Shown: positions 26,246-34,491 of the stretch, piece after piece | Position numbering within the stretch: position 1 is the first letter of the stretch | How the letters are laid out: each line of letters opens with the position of its first letter | Assembly (NCBI GenBank): GCA_947179295.1 | Contig: CAMXAZ010000003.1 | Span: 1 to 46,629 of the forward strand | Reading direction: 5' to 3' | Source of the DNA: an uncultured Muribaculaceae bacterium | GTDB lineage: Bacteria > Bacteroidota > Bacteroidia > Bacteroidales > Muribaculaceae | DNA length: 46,629 bases | Program-made: the position numbers and the translations under genes | Notes under the pieces: generated by a model | Told to the model about the DNA's origin: nothing | Seen by the model: the letters and a program-made list of their open reading frames with translations, nothing else | Database searches by the model: none

Positions 26246-26253
26246 CAAAGTTA
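26246..26253 (-). promoter_or_regulatory. Possible -7 element upstream of the PAP2 gene
   Basis: The minus strand reads TAACTTTG, matching TAnnTTTG, but no good -33 element is visible at the right distance. The leader to ATG 26131 would be about 110 bases. Confidence 0.35.
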
Positions 26254-26334
26254 CTAAAAAAACCGAAATATCGACCTATACCGCCGTCACAAAACATCGC
26301 CACAAAGCCCCGATTTAATTATTTTAACCATTGA

Positions 26335-26366
26335 TTTGCCAATCTTGGAAAAATTAGATACTTTTG
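26335..26366 (+). promoter_or_regulatory. Promoter of the acyltransferase-Stealth-GT92 operon
   Basis: TTTG at 26335-26338 and TACTTTTG at 26359-26366 are exactly 20 bases apart, an essentially perfect Bacteroidota promoter. The 329-base gap between 26132 and 26460 otherwise holds only the PAP2 leader and this operon's 90-base leader. Confidence 0.75.
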
Positions 26367-26460
26367 TCCTTAATTGTAAAATATACAGCCTGCCCCTCTC
26401 TTTCAGGCCGTCATTGCATCAACAGTCAACCCCCCCAAAAACCATAAGCGCCTTCTCCGG

Positions 26461-27357
26461 ATGAGCTATCATTTGCTTCGCTTCTTCTTCAGAATCATGT
26501 CACGTCTGCCATTCAGCGTACTCTACGCAATGTCAGGTGTGATGTATCTGCTTTTATACTACGTAATCCGCTACCGGCGGAAGATTGTACGCAAAAACCT
26601 CACCGAATCATTTCCTGAGAAAAACCGCAAAGAAATACTCGGCATCGAAAAAAAATTCTACCGCTACTTCGCCGACAATATCGCCGAAAGTTTCAAAATG
26701 TCGGCCATGTCACCTGAAGAGATGGGGCGGCGTATGCGCTTCACCAACGTCGAGGCCGTCAACGCCGTGCTGCGTCAGGGCACATCAGTAGCACTCTACC
26801 TCGGCCATTACGGCAACTGGGAGTGGATTTCCTCGATGCCGCTCCACCTTGAGAAAAGCGCTGTCGCCGCTCAGATCTACCACAAGCTGCGCAACAAGGC
26901 AATGGACCGGATCATGCTCGAACACCGCGGCTCACACGGCGCCGTCAGCGTAGACATGTACAAGACAGCACGCTACATAACCGAACTATCCGCGCGACAT
27001 CAGACAAGCATCATCGGGTTCATAGCCGACCAGTCACCCAAAAAGCGCGAAGTGCGCCACTTCCTTCAGTTTCTCCACCACAAGACCCCAGTCCTCACCG
27101 GCACAGAGAAGATCACCAAACACTACGGCTTCGACCCCTGGTTTGTGCGCATCCGGAAAGTAAGCCGGGGATATTATGAAGCTGAATTCATCCACATGCA
27201 CGACAATCCGAAATCAGTACCCGACTTCGGGCTGACACAAATCTATTACGACATGCTCGAACAGGCCATCCGCGAAACCCCCGAACTCTACCTGTGGACC
27301 CACAACCGTTTCAAGCACGCCGAATTGTCAGAACCTGCAAACACCAACAACCTCTAA
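26461..27357 (+). CDS. Lipid A-type lysophospholipid acyltransferase (LpxL/HtrB family)
   Basis: Inner membrane acyltransferase of 298 residues, related to the late acyltransferases that add secondary acyl chains to lipid A. A hydrophobic N-terminal anchor spans residues 15-36. The catalytic HX4E motif is H116-YGNW-E121 in YLGHYGNWEW. Later family segments are GFIADQSPKK and FDPWFVRIRK. The ornithine lipid branch of the same superfamily is less likely. It is the first gene of an operon: the Stealth gene starts 12 bases after its stop. That linkage points to a shared job at lipid A or another envelope lipid. Confidence 0.85.
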   Translation: MSYHLLRFFFRIMSRLPFSVLYAMSGVMYLLLYYVIRYRRKIVRKNLTESFPEKNRKEILGIEKKFYRYFADNIAESFKMSAMSPEEMGRRMRFTNVEAVNAVLRQGTSVALYLGHYGNWEWISSMPLHLEKSAVAAQIYHKLRNKAMDRIMLEHRGSHGAVSVDMYKTARYITELSARHQTSIIGFIADQSPKKREVRHFLQFLHHKTPVLTGTEKITKHYGFDPWFVRIRKVSRGYYEAEFIHMHDNPKSVPDFGLTQIYYDMLEQAIRETPELYLWTHNRFKHAELSEPANTNNL

Positions 27358-27368
27358 CCCCGGAAACT

Positions 27369-28361
27369 ATGGAAATAGATTTTGTAATCACATGGGTCAA
27401 CATGGACGACCCTGAATGGCAGAAGGAATTTGCAAAATACTCCGGGAAAACCGTAACGGAGAAAAACAGCGTCACCGATGCCCGCTTCCGCGACTACGGC
27501 TTTTTGAGATACTGGTTCCGGGGAGTAGAGAAATTCGCTCCCTGGGTGCGGAAAATCCATTTCATCACAAGCGGGCAGAAACCCGACTGGCTCGATGCCG
27601 ACAACCCGAAAATCAATCTCGTCAGCCACAAGGACTACATACCGCAGCAGTTCCTGCCCACCTACAACTCGGTGGTGATCGAGCGCTACATCCACAAGAT
27701 CCCAGGTCTCGCCGACCACTTCGTCTACTTCAACGACGATTTCTACATCATCAACAGCATAAGCCCCGAACGCTTCTTCCGCAACGGACTGCCATGCGAC
27801 ATAGCCGCTTTCCAGTACAACCCCTCATGGTCACAGTGGTACCGCCGCATCAAAAACAACATCCGTATCATCAATGCCAACTTCAGCAAGCCCGAAGTCA
27901 TGGCCCGCTTCCATGACAAATGGTTTGACAAGAGCTACGGATCACGCGCCCGCTGGAACTATCTGCTGAAGTATTACGACAAGTTCATCACCCTCCGCAC
28001 CCCCCACAACGCCCAGCCCTACCTCAAGAGCACCTTCGAGGAAGTCTGGCAGGCCGCAGGCGAGGAACTCACAGCCACCTCCGTCAACCGCTTCCGCGCG
28101 TCTGACGACTACACCCCCGAACTTTTCCGCACATGGCAGATATGCAAAGGCGACTTCGAGCCTTACAACACCTACAGCGACACCAAAATGTTTCCGCTGA
28201 TGATCAAATCGAAGAAAGCCATAAAAGCCATCCGCGAGCAGTCTTATTCGCTTATCTGCCTCAACGACAACATCCACATCCGCAACTACGACCAGGTCAT
28301 GGCTGAAGTGCGCGATGCCTTTGAAAGCATTCTCCCCGAAAAGTCGAGCTTCGAGCTTTAG
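27369..28361 (+). CDS. Stealth family sugar-phosphate transferase
   Basis: A 330-residue Stealth protein, the bacterial family related to the human GlcNAc-1-phosphotransferase GNPTAB. It transfers a hexose-1-phosphate from a nucleotide sugar onto a glycan. Region CR1 opens the protein (MEIDFVITWV). CR2 covers about residues 38-130, including RDYGFLRYWFRGVEKFAPWV and the acidic FNDDFYI at 121-127. CR3 follows with RFRASDDYTPELF. The CR4-like LICLNDN is near the C-terminus, which ends KSSFEL. ATG 27369 is chosen because the conserved region starts there; the in-frame frame from 27294 would overlap the acyltransferase. The gene lies in an operon with the acyltransferase and the GT92-like gene. 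Confidence 0.88.
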   Translation: MEIDFVITWVNMDDPEWQKEFAKYSGKTVTEKNSVTDARFRDYGFLRYWFRGVEKFAPWVRKIHFITSGQKPDWLDADNPKINLVSHKDYIPQQFLPTYNSVVIERYIHKIPGLADHFVYFNDDFYIINSISPERFFRNGLPCDIAAFQYNPSWSQWYRRIKNNIRIINANFSKPEVMARFHDKWFDKSYGSRARWNYLLKYYDKFITLRTPHNAQPYLKSTFEEVWQAAGEELTATSVNRFRASDDYTPELFRTWQICKGDFEPYNTYSDTKMFPLMIKSKKAIKAIREQSYSLICLNDNIHIRNYDQVMAEVRDAFESILPEKSSFEL

Positions 28362-28433
28362 CCCGGACAGCCATTTCCGAAGGACACTGACATCAAATGC
28401 CATTCAAACAACCTTTCAAAAAAATCACCCGGC

Positions 28434-29309
28434 ATGAACAAGGTAGCTGCAGAAATAATCGCGGGACTGATTCCCCGCAAAATGGCAAGGAACCGCTGGC
28501 GCGGAATACTGCGCTACGGTGTCATCAAGGCCTTGAAACTGAAACTCCGTCTGAAACGCGACCACAGCAAACCTGCACACCGGCTTGCGGTCTGCGCCAT
28601 TGCCAAAGACGAGGGCCCGTATTTCAAAGAGTGGCTTGACTGGCATATCAGCCAAGGCGTGGAGAAGTTCTACATCTATGACAACGAAAGCACCGACTGC
28701 ACCCGCGAAGTGCTCCGGCCCTACATTGAATCAGGCGTGGTTGAATACTGCTACTATCCCGGCTACCGCCGTCAGATAGCAGCCTATGACGACTGCATAG
28801 ACCGTCATCGCTTCGACACCCGCTGGCTTGCATTCATTGACCTTGACGAATTCATAGTACCGATAGCCGACAATTCCATCCCGGAATTTCTCAAGCGCTT
28901 CGAAGACTCGCCCGTTGTCGAGATCAACTGGCTGATCTATGGCAGCGGTGGCGCGGAAAAGAAATCGCCTGATCCGGTGATGCAGCGGTTCAGACATCAC
29001 TCGCTTCCCGGCCACAGGCTCAATCGCCACGTGAAAAGCATCGTGGACCCGCGGCGGGTGTTCGTCATGACCGGATGCCACGAAGCGGCGCGCATCGACG
29101 GAATAGCGGCGGATTCGCACGGCGATCCTATCACGCGCAATTTCCGCGAACGCGAACCGCAGCAAGACGTGATCCGCGTAAACCACTACGCCGTAAGATC
29201 AAAAGAAGAATTTATTGAAAAGCAGAACCGCGGACGGGCAAGCGGAACGCAACGCACCATACCGATGGACTATTTTTACAACTATGATCTAAACGACATA
29301 GCCGAATAA
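28434..29309 (+). CDS. Glycosyltransferase family 92-like protein
   Basis: A 291-residue GT-A fold glycosyltransferase. LAVCAIAKDEGPYFKEWLDW (residues 51-70) and the following FYIYDNESTD are hallmarks of the GT92/DUF23 group. The metal-binding DxD is Asp136-Leu-Asp138 in FIDLDEF. Late in the protein, VIRVNHYAVRSKEEF is the typical closing motif. No signal peptide or membrane segment is seen, so it acts in the cytoplasm. The donor and acceptor are unknown. It is third in the operon, 72 bases after the Stealth gene, and is followed by a strong terminator. Confidence 0.82.
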   Translation: MNKVAAEIIAGLIPRKMARNRWRGILRYGVIKALKLKLRLKRDHSKPAHRLAVCAIAKDEGPYFKEWLDWHISQGVEKFYIYDNESTDCTREVLRPYIESGVVEYCYYPGYRRQIAAYDDCIDRHRFDTRWLAFIDLDEFIVPIADNSIPEFLKRFEDSPVVEINWLIYGSGGAEKKSPDPVMQRFRHHSLPGHRLNRHVKSIVDPRRVFVMTGCHEAARIDGIAADSHGDPITRNFREREPQQDVIRVNHYAVRSKEEFIEKQNRGRASGTQRTIPMDYFYNYDLNDIAE

Positions 29310-29314
29310 ACGCC

Positions 29315-29362
29315 ATCCGGCCCGCACGCAGACAGATTCAGCTGTCAGTGTGCGGGCCGGAT
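29315..29362. terminator. Bidirectional terminator between convergent glycan operons
   Basis: ATCCGGCCCGCAC (29315-29327) pairs perfectly with GTGCGGGCCGGAT (29350-29362), a 13-base GC-rich stem with a 22-base loop. It lies five bases after the GT92-like gene and 25 bases before the stop of the convergent Stealth gene. Confidence 0.8.
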
Positions 29363-29387
29363 TGTTATAACTCGCAACCGTAGAAGG

Positions 29388-30332
29388 TTATTTTTCGAAC
29401 CCTGATTTTTCCGGAAAACGGGTTTTGAGATACTCTGTGACGCGCTCACGGTCATTCTGATCGGCATACTGCGAATCATTCATGCAGAAAAGCAGCGGAT
29501 TGTATTTCTCAAGCTTCTCATAGTGCGAATGATTGTCAATGTGAAATCTGAAAGACGTTTTTTGCGACACGTATTGCAGATGGCCCTGCTTCTCGGCTAT
29601 AGCCGCATAGGAATAGATATTGCGCTGGACATCGTTGTCACTGCGAACATGGTTAGTCAGCGTCGGCTCGATCTCGTCCTTGAACACATCTTCAAACACA
29701 TGGCGGCAGAAACTTTTGTTGTAAGCATCTATATTGTGGTGCGTCTTTCCGCCATAATAGACTCCATAACGTCTTTCAACCATTCTGGCCGAGTTCTGAA
29801 TGGTTAGATTATAGTTGCTTATTTTACGCTTAAGCAACTTACTCTTCAGAAACAAGGTCAATTTTCTGAAAGGCCGGCGGTTAAGCCTGAGTATCGGGAG
29901 ACCGTCAGGCCCGAAAAAATCGGCAGGAGTGACAGGTCTGTTTATAAACATGTCATCATTGGCATACAGAAAATGCTCTCCAAGTCCCGGAATCCTGTAA
30001 AGGAAATGTTCGATCACGGGAGAATTGAAAGTCGGAAGATATTCGGCCGGTATGATTTCCTTGTGGTCAACAATTCTGATTTTCGGATTGGTCGTATCGA
30101 GCCACCGTGGCACCTGATTGTCAGTCACAATGAAGATTCTGCGAATCCAGGGAGCATACATCTCCACTGCCCGCAGACTGAACTTAAGTTCATCATTGTC
30201 AGCATAACGGCCCTCGCAATTCACGGCCGAACCGTCTTCGGTCCGCCCTATTGTAGCATTACGCTTTGCGCGCCACTGCGGGTCATTGCCATCGACCCAC
30301 AGATAAACCAGATCCACGTCCATCGCTTTCAT
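29388..30332 (-). CDS. Stealth family sugar-phosphate transferase, tandem copy 2
   Basis: A 314-residue Stealth protein. CR1 is VDLVYLWVDGNDPQWRAKR. CR2 includes ELKFSLRAVEMYAPWIRRIF, TDNQVPRWLD and the acidic YANDDMFI. CR3 includes NHVRSDNDVQRNIY. CR4 is LLFCMNDSQYAD. It ends FPEKSGFEK, as in its neighbour. By eye it is about 60% identical to the upstream copy, from which it is separated by eight bases, so the two arose by tandem duplication. Its GC content is higher than that of the copy upstream. It is third in an operon after a glycosyltransferase and the other Stealth gene. Confidence 0.87.
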   Translation of the reverse strand: MKAMDVDLVYLWVDGNDPQWRAKRNATIGRTEDGSAVNCEGRYADNDELKFSLRAVEMYAPWIRRIFIVTDNQVPRWLDTTNPKIRIVDHKEIIPAEYLPTFNSPVIEHFLYRIPGLGEHFLYANDDMFINRPVTPADFFGPDGLPILRLNRRPFRKLTLFLKSKLLKRKISNYNLTIQNSARMVERRYGVYYGGKTHHNIDAYNKSFCRHVFEDVFKDEIEPTLTNHVRSDNDVQRNIYSYAAIAEKQGHLQYVSQKTSFRFHIDNHSHYEKLEKYNPLLFCMNDSQYADQNDRERVTEYLKTRFPEKSGFEK

Positions 30333-30340
30333 TGATTCTA

Positions 30341-31291
30341 TTATTTTTCGAATTCCGACTTATTAGGGAAACGTCTTTCCAGATATTCACTTGAACGTCT
30401 TCTATCCTCGTCCGTTGCAAACTGAGAATCATTCATGCAGAAAAATATCGGATTATATTCTTCCAGCTTCTGATACTGCTCAACTTCATGAATCTGAAGA
30501 CGGAAGGAAGTTTTCTTATTTACATACTGAGCATGGGCATGCTTTTCCGCCAATGGAGCATAGGAATATATGTGACGGTTAATATCTTCATCGTTACGTA
30601 TATGATGAATTAATGTAGGCTTAATCACATCCTTAAACATATTATAGACATGCTCATAATCGCTCTTGCGGTAAGAGTCTATGTTATGGTGAGTTCTACC
30701 TCCGAAATAAATTCCGAACCTGCTGTTCACAAGATTTGCAGCATTGGCAATCTTTCGATTATAATTACCCAATTTCTTTTTCAACACCTTCTGTCGTAGC
30801 CATACAGATATCTTGCGAAAGAACCGACGGTTCATACGTACAATAGGGAAACCGTCTGCTGCAAAAAACGTCTCTGGAGTAACCGGACGATTTATGAGCA
30901 TATCATCATTGGCATATAGGAAATATTCTGACAAGCCGGGTATTTTATAAAGGAAATTTTCAATTATGACAGAATTGAAACAAGGACGGCTTTCTTCAGG
31001 CAGAATTTCAGAATGATCCACTATCTGAATCCTCGGATTAGTTATATCAAGCCATTCCGGCACCTGATTGTCAGTCACTATGAAAATTTTACGAATCCAA
31101 GGGGCATACAGTTCTATGGAACGCAGACTGTATTTAAGTTCTTCATTTTCAGCATAGCGACCCTTACAGTTTACCGATGTATCGCCAATATCACCTGCTA
31201 CAGACTGGCGTTTGGCCTGCCACTGCGGATCATTACCGTTGACCCACAGATAAACCAGATCTATTTCCATTCCTTGCATGCTTTCTTTCAT
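30341..31291 (-). CDS. Stealth family sugar-phosphate transferase, tandem copy 1
   Basis: A 316-residue Stealth protein with the same layout as its downstream paralogue: CR1 is IDLVYLWVNGNDPQWQAKR, CR2 contains ELKYSLRSIELYAPWIRKIF and YANDDMLI, and CR4 is FFCMNDSQFAT. The first ATG overlaps the stop of the upstream glycosyltransferase as ATGA (31288-31291), so the start is well supported even though ATGs follow at codons 5 and 8. The gene is clearly more AT-rich than its paralogue. This suggests that the pair did not simply duplicate in place recently. The acceptor glycan is unknown. Confidence 0.87.
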   Translation of the reverse strand: MKESMQGMEIDLVYLWVNGNDPQWQAKRQSVAGDIGDTSVNCKGRYAENEELKYSLRSIELYAPWIRKIFIVTDNQVPEWLDITNPRIQIVDHSEILPEESRPCFNSVIIENFLYKIPGLSEYFLYANDDMLINRPVTPETFFAADGFPIVRMNRRFFRKISVWLRQKVLKKKLGNYNRKIANAANLVNSRFGIYFGGRTHHNIDSYRKSDYEHVYNMFKDVIKPTLIHHIRNDEDINRHIYSYAPLAEKHAHAQYVNKKTSFRLQIHEVEQYQKLEEYNPIFFCMNDSQFATDEDRRRSSEYLERRFPNKSEFEK

Positions 31292-32085
31292 TTATCAAGT
31301 TCCTTTTTAAGAAACGGATATGCCTCAAGAATTGCTTTGAAAGAATCATCATTGCCTGTGGCTCCAGCTTTTACATTGACATTTTTTAATGATATCTCAC
31401 GCGGTTTACCGAGGCCTTTGGGCTTGTTATACGGGCCATACGGAACCGGTATAACCGTACAACCATTTGCCACGGCCGCAGCCCAGAACCATAAGTCATC
31501 AGTTGTCGGAGCCAATTTTGTGAACAATTTTTCATCAAGCATATCGGCTTTGAGCGAATGAGGCGGATAGAGCACTCCTCCAACCCCTGTCTGAATTATA
31601 TTCGGGCTGATTTTGATTTTGCGCCATATAAAATGATACCACCGAAGTTTCGGCCACTTGCGGTATGGCTTATCAGGGACTATACGTCTGGTTCGGTGTG
31701 CAATAATATGATCAGGGAAACGCTTGTGAATTCGAAGAAGACTGCCAAGCATATTGGGATGATATTCGGAATCATCATCTATGGTCACAATGACATCCTC
31801 CGGAAAATCCTTAAGCGCCGGAATCAGTTTTCGATACGACCTGATTTCACTGGCATAGTCTCTGATTTCGAAAATCGGGTTCTTATCGGCAAGTTCAAGC
31901 AGATCTTGCGGAATTCCGCAATTTTCAAACTGGGCATATGTCAGATAAAGCACAATTTTGTCAGGAAGCACAGACCCGGCAAGAATTGATTTCACGGTAG
32001 GCAATACAAATTGTATTGCAGCAGGAAAAGATGTCAATGACACGATTACCCGTGTCTTTTCATTGTCTCCGTTTGTGTTTATCAT
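31288..32085 (-). CDS. GT-A fold glycosyltransferase
   Basis: A 265-residue cytoplasmic glycosyltransferase. It opens with RVIVSLTSFPAAI, and a DxD-type metal motif lies at Asp103-105 in VTIDDDSEYHP. The later GVLYPPHSL and TDDLWFWAAA supply the acceptor side and a likely catalytic base. These features match a Bacteroidales group usually annotated only as glycosyltransferase. It is the first gene of the minus-strand Stealth operon and overlaps the next gene by four bases. It has an excellent promoter upstream. It is AT-rich like the adjacent Stealth copy. Confidence 0.75.
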   Translation of the reverse strand: MINTNGDNEKTRVIVSLTSFPAAIQFVLPTVKSILAGSVLPDKIVLYLTYAQFENCGIPQDLLELADKNPIFEIRDYASEIRSYRKLIPALKDFPEDVIVTIDDDSEYHPNMLGSLLRIHKRFPDHIIAHRTRRIVPDKPYRKWPKLRWYHFIWRKIKISPNIIQTGVGGVLYPPHSLKADMLDEKLFTKLAPTTDDLWFWAAAVANGCTVIPVPYGPYNKPKGLGKPREISLKNVNVKAGATGNDDSFKAILEAYPFLKKELDK

Positions 32086-32153
32086 TCTTATGGTATTAAT
32101 TAACCGATTTTTTTCAGAGTTACTTATTCAATCAAAGCGCGAGGAGAATTTCA

Positions 32154-32185
32154 CAAAGGTAACAACTTATTCCGAGCTATGCAAA
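32154..32185 (-). promoter_or_regulatory. Promoter of the GT-Stealth-Stealth operon
   Basis: On the minus strand TTTG (32182-32185) and TACCTTTG (32154-32161) are 20 bases apart, a perfect Bacteroidota promoter. The leader to ATG 32085 is about 60 bases. Confidence 0.75.
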
Positions 32186-32255
32186 CTTTCCGAGAATTGC
32201 CGGCCGGCAGATTTCTCCGTCTTGAAAGATTTCATGAGCAAAAGCAGGCATTCCG

Positions 32256-32286
32256 ATTGCATTTTAGAATAAAAATCGTATCTTTG
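32256..32286 (+). promoter_or_regulatory. Promoter of the histidine operon
   Basis: ATTG at 32256-32259 and TATCTTTG at 32279-32286 are 19 bases apart. Transcription would start near 32292, only about 25 bases before the hisG ATG. That leaves no room for a leader-peptide attenuator. Confidence 0.72.
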
Positions 32287-32316
32287 CACATCAATTTCTA
32301 AGAATTATTACAATAT

Positions 32317-33168
32317 ATGTTACGAATTGCCATCCAGGCCAAAGGTCGCCTCAACGAAAAAACAATGGCTTTGCTTGCCGATGCGGGAATCTCGGCATCG
32401 GTAGGAAGCCGCTCCCTCATCGCCCATGCCAAGGGCTTTCCAGTAGATCTTTTGCTGCTACGTGACGATGACATTCCGCAGGCTGTCGCAATGGGTACAG
32501 CCGATCTCGGAATTGTCGGGCTCAACGAAGTAGCAGAAAAAGGCGTGGATGTCCATCAGGTAATGCCGCTCGGATTCGGAGGTTGCCGTCTGAGTCTCGC
32601 TGTGCCACGCGAGGCTGATTACAAAGGGCTCGAATGGTTCAACGGACGCCGTATAGCCACATCTTATCCCGCCATACTCGCGCGATTTCTTAAAGAAAAA
32701 GGGATCAGTGCCGAGATCCACACCATAACAGGCTCGGTGGAGATCGCTCCGGCCATCGGCATGGCCGATGCAATCTTTGACATTGTTTCCTCCGGAGGCA
32801 CTCTCATTCAGAACGGCCTCGTGGAAGTGGAGTCTGTGCTCGAATCCCAATCCGTGCTGATAGCCACACCGGGACTTCCGGCCGAAAAGCAGGAGGAACT
32901 TGACAAACTCTGTTTCCGCTTCCGCTCTATAATCGAGAGCCGGGGCATGAAATATGTGCTCATGAACCTGCCGAAATCATCGCTTGACGAAGCTCTGAAG
33001 ATTCTTCCCGGAATGAAAAGCCCTACAATCCTGCATCTGGCTGATCCGGAATGGCTCTCGCTCCACGCAGTGATACCCGAATCGCAGCTTTGGGAAAAAA
33101 TCGAGCAGCTGAAAGGCATCGGAGCCGAAGACATACTCGTGCTCGTGCTTGAAAACATTGTCAAATAA
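32317..33168 (+). CDS. hisG: ATP phosphoribosyltransferase, long form
   Basis: First enzyme of histidine synthesis, joining ATP and PRPP. Its 283 residues mark the long form: a catalytic part (MLRIAIQAKGRLNEKT at the start, the PRPP loop ITGSVEIAPAIGMADAIFDIVSSG) plus a C-terminal ACT-like regulatory domain from about residue 205 (KSPTILHLADPEW). The long form does not need HisZ and is usually inhibited by histidine, so feedback regulation is likely at the protein level. It leads the operon, with its own promoter 30 bases upstream. Confidence 0.96.
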   Translation: MLRIAIQAKGRLNEKTMALLADAGISASVGSRSLIAHAKGFPVDLLLLRDDDIPQAVAMGTADLGIVGLNEVAEKGVDVHQVMPLGFGGCRLSLAVPREADYKGLEWFNGRRIATSYPAILARFLKEKGISAEIHTITGSVEIAPAIGMADAIFDIVSSGGTLIQNGLVEVESVLESQSVLIATPGLPAEKQEELDKLCFRFRSIIESRGMKYVLMNLPKSSLDEALKILPGMKSPTILHLADPEWLSLHAVIPESQLWEKIEQLKGIGAEDILVLVLENIVK

Positions 33169-33192
33169 GAGGGCTTTTAATCAGACACAACA

Positions 33193-34491
33193 ATGGACAC
33201 CTATATAAATCCGCCGCGCGCCGAGTGGCCGCAGCTTACCGAGCGCAACATTCCTGACGATCCGGCGGTCGACAAAGCCGTCAGCGGAATCATCGCTGAC
33301 GTCAGACTGCGTGGCGACGAAGCTCTGCGCGATATGGCGCGGCGTTTCGACCACACTGAAATCAGCTGTTTCGAAGTCTCGGAAGCTGAAATAGCCGAAG
33401 GATGCGCCAAGGTCAGCGAAAAAGTCAAAGCCGCCATCAGCCTGGCCAAGGAAAACATCACCCGCTTCCACTCTGCACAGCGTCCGGCCGATGTCGATGT
33501 GATGACAATGCCCGGAGTACGCTGCGTGCAGAAGCCCGTGGCCATTGACCGAGTAGGGCTCTACATTCCCGGCGGCCGCGCCCCGCTCTTCTCCACAGTG
33601 CTCATGCTCGCCTGCCCTGCCCGGATAGCCGGATGCAGAGAGATAATACTCTGCACACCGCAGAGCGGCAACCGTCCGATAGCACCTGAGATACTCTATG
33701 CCGCTGCTGTCTGCGGCATTGATAAAATCTACCGCATAGGCGGCGCGCAGGCCATCGCCGCAATGGCTCTCGGCACCGAAAGCATTCCGAAAGTCGACAA
33801 GATCTTCGGGCCCGGCAACCGCTATGTCACCAAAGCCAAACAGCAGCTTTCAGCCTCCGTGGCCATTGACATGCCCGCGGGGCCGAGCGAGGTGCTCGTG
33901 ATGGCCGATGACAGCGCCGACCCGACTTTCATTGCCGCCGACCTCCTCTCGCAGGCAGAACACGGGCCCGACAGCCAGGCAATACTGGTCTGCACCTCCG
34001 AGCGCATCGCGTCAGAGACCCAGGTCGAAATCAGCCGCCTGTCCAAGAAACTCAGCCGCGAGGACTCAGTGGCCGGATCGCTTTCACACAGCCGCCTGAT
34101 AGTGATGGACAAGCTCGATGACATGATTGACTTTGTCAATGCCTACGCTTCGGAACATCTGATCATTTCCATGAAGTCACCCTGGACTGTGGCCCAGGAG
34201 ATACGCGCGGCAGGCAGTGTGTTCATAGGCAATTTCTCACCTGAAAGCGCAGGCGACTATGCGTCAGGCACAAACCACACACTCCCCACCTCAGCCTGGG
34301 CGCGGGCCTACAGCGGCGTGAATCTCGACAGTTTCATGCGCAAGATCACCTACCAGGAACTCACGCGCGAGGGTCTCGGACTGCTCGCGCCGGCTATCAC
34401 CGCTATGGCCGAGGCCGAAGGGCTTGACGCCCATGCGCTTGCCGTCAGAGTCCGCACTCAACCCGACACCCAAACACCTTTACCGCAATGA
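33193..34491 (+). CDS. hisD: Histidinol dehydrogenase
   Basis: Zn-dependent enzyme for the last two oxidations from histidinol to histidine, 432 residues, the normal length. Characteristic segments include PGGRAPLFSTVLMLACPA, IYRIGGAQAIAAMALGT, IFGPGNRYVTKAK and DMPAGPSEVLVMAD. The zinc/base segment LLSQAEHGPDSQA follows, and GTNHTLPTSAWARAYSG lies near the end. It starts 24 bases after hisG and ends in an ATGA overlap with hisC. Confidence 0.97.
   Translation: MDTYINPPRAEWPQLTERNIPDDPAVDKAVSGIIADVRLRGDEALRDMARRFDHTEISCFEVSEAEIAEGCAKVSEKVKAAISLAKENITRFHSAQRPADVDVMTMPGVRCVQKPVAIDRVGLYIPGGRAPLFSTVLMLACPARIAGCREIILCTPQSGNRPIAPEILYAAAVCGIDKIYRIGGAQAIAAMALGTESIPKVDKIFGPGNRYVTKAKQQLSASVAIDMPAGPSEVLVMADDSADPTFIAADLLSQAEHGPDSQAILVCTSERIASETQVEISRLSKKLSREDSVAGSLSHSRLIVMDKLDDMIDFVNAYASEHLIISMKSPWTVAQEIRAAGSVFIGNFSPESAGDYASGTNHTLPTSAWARAYSGVNLDSFMRKITYQELTREGLGLLAPAITAMAEAEGLDAHALAVRVRTQPDTQTPLPQ

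Noticed and set aside
28397-28639. Small reading frame between the Stealth and GT92-like genes
   Set aside because: It overlaps the start of the conserved GT92-like gene in another frame, and its product is an arginine/glutamine-rich artefact.
32287-32316. His leader peptide and attenuator
   Set aside because: Only about 25-30 bases lie between the predicted transcription start and hisG, with no run of His codons or hairpin.
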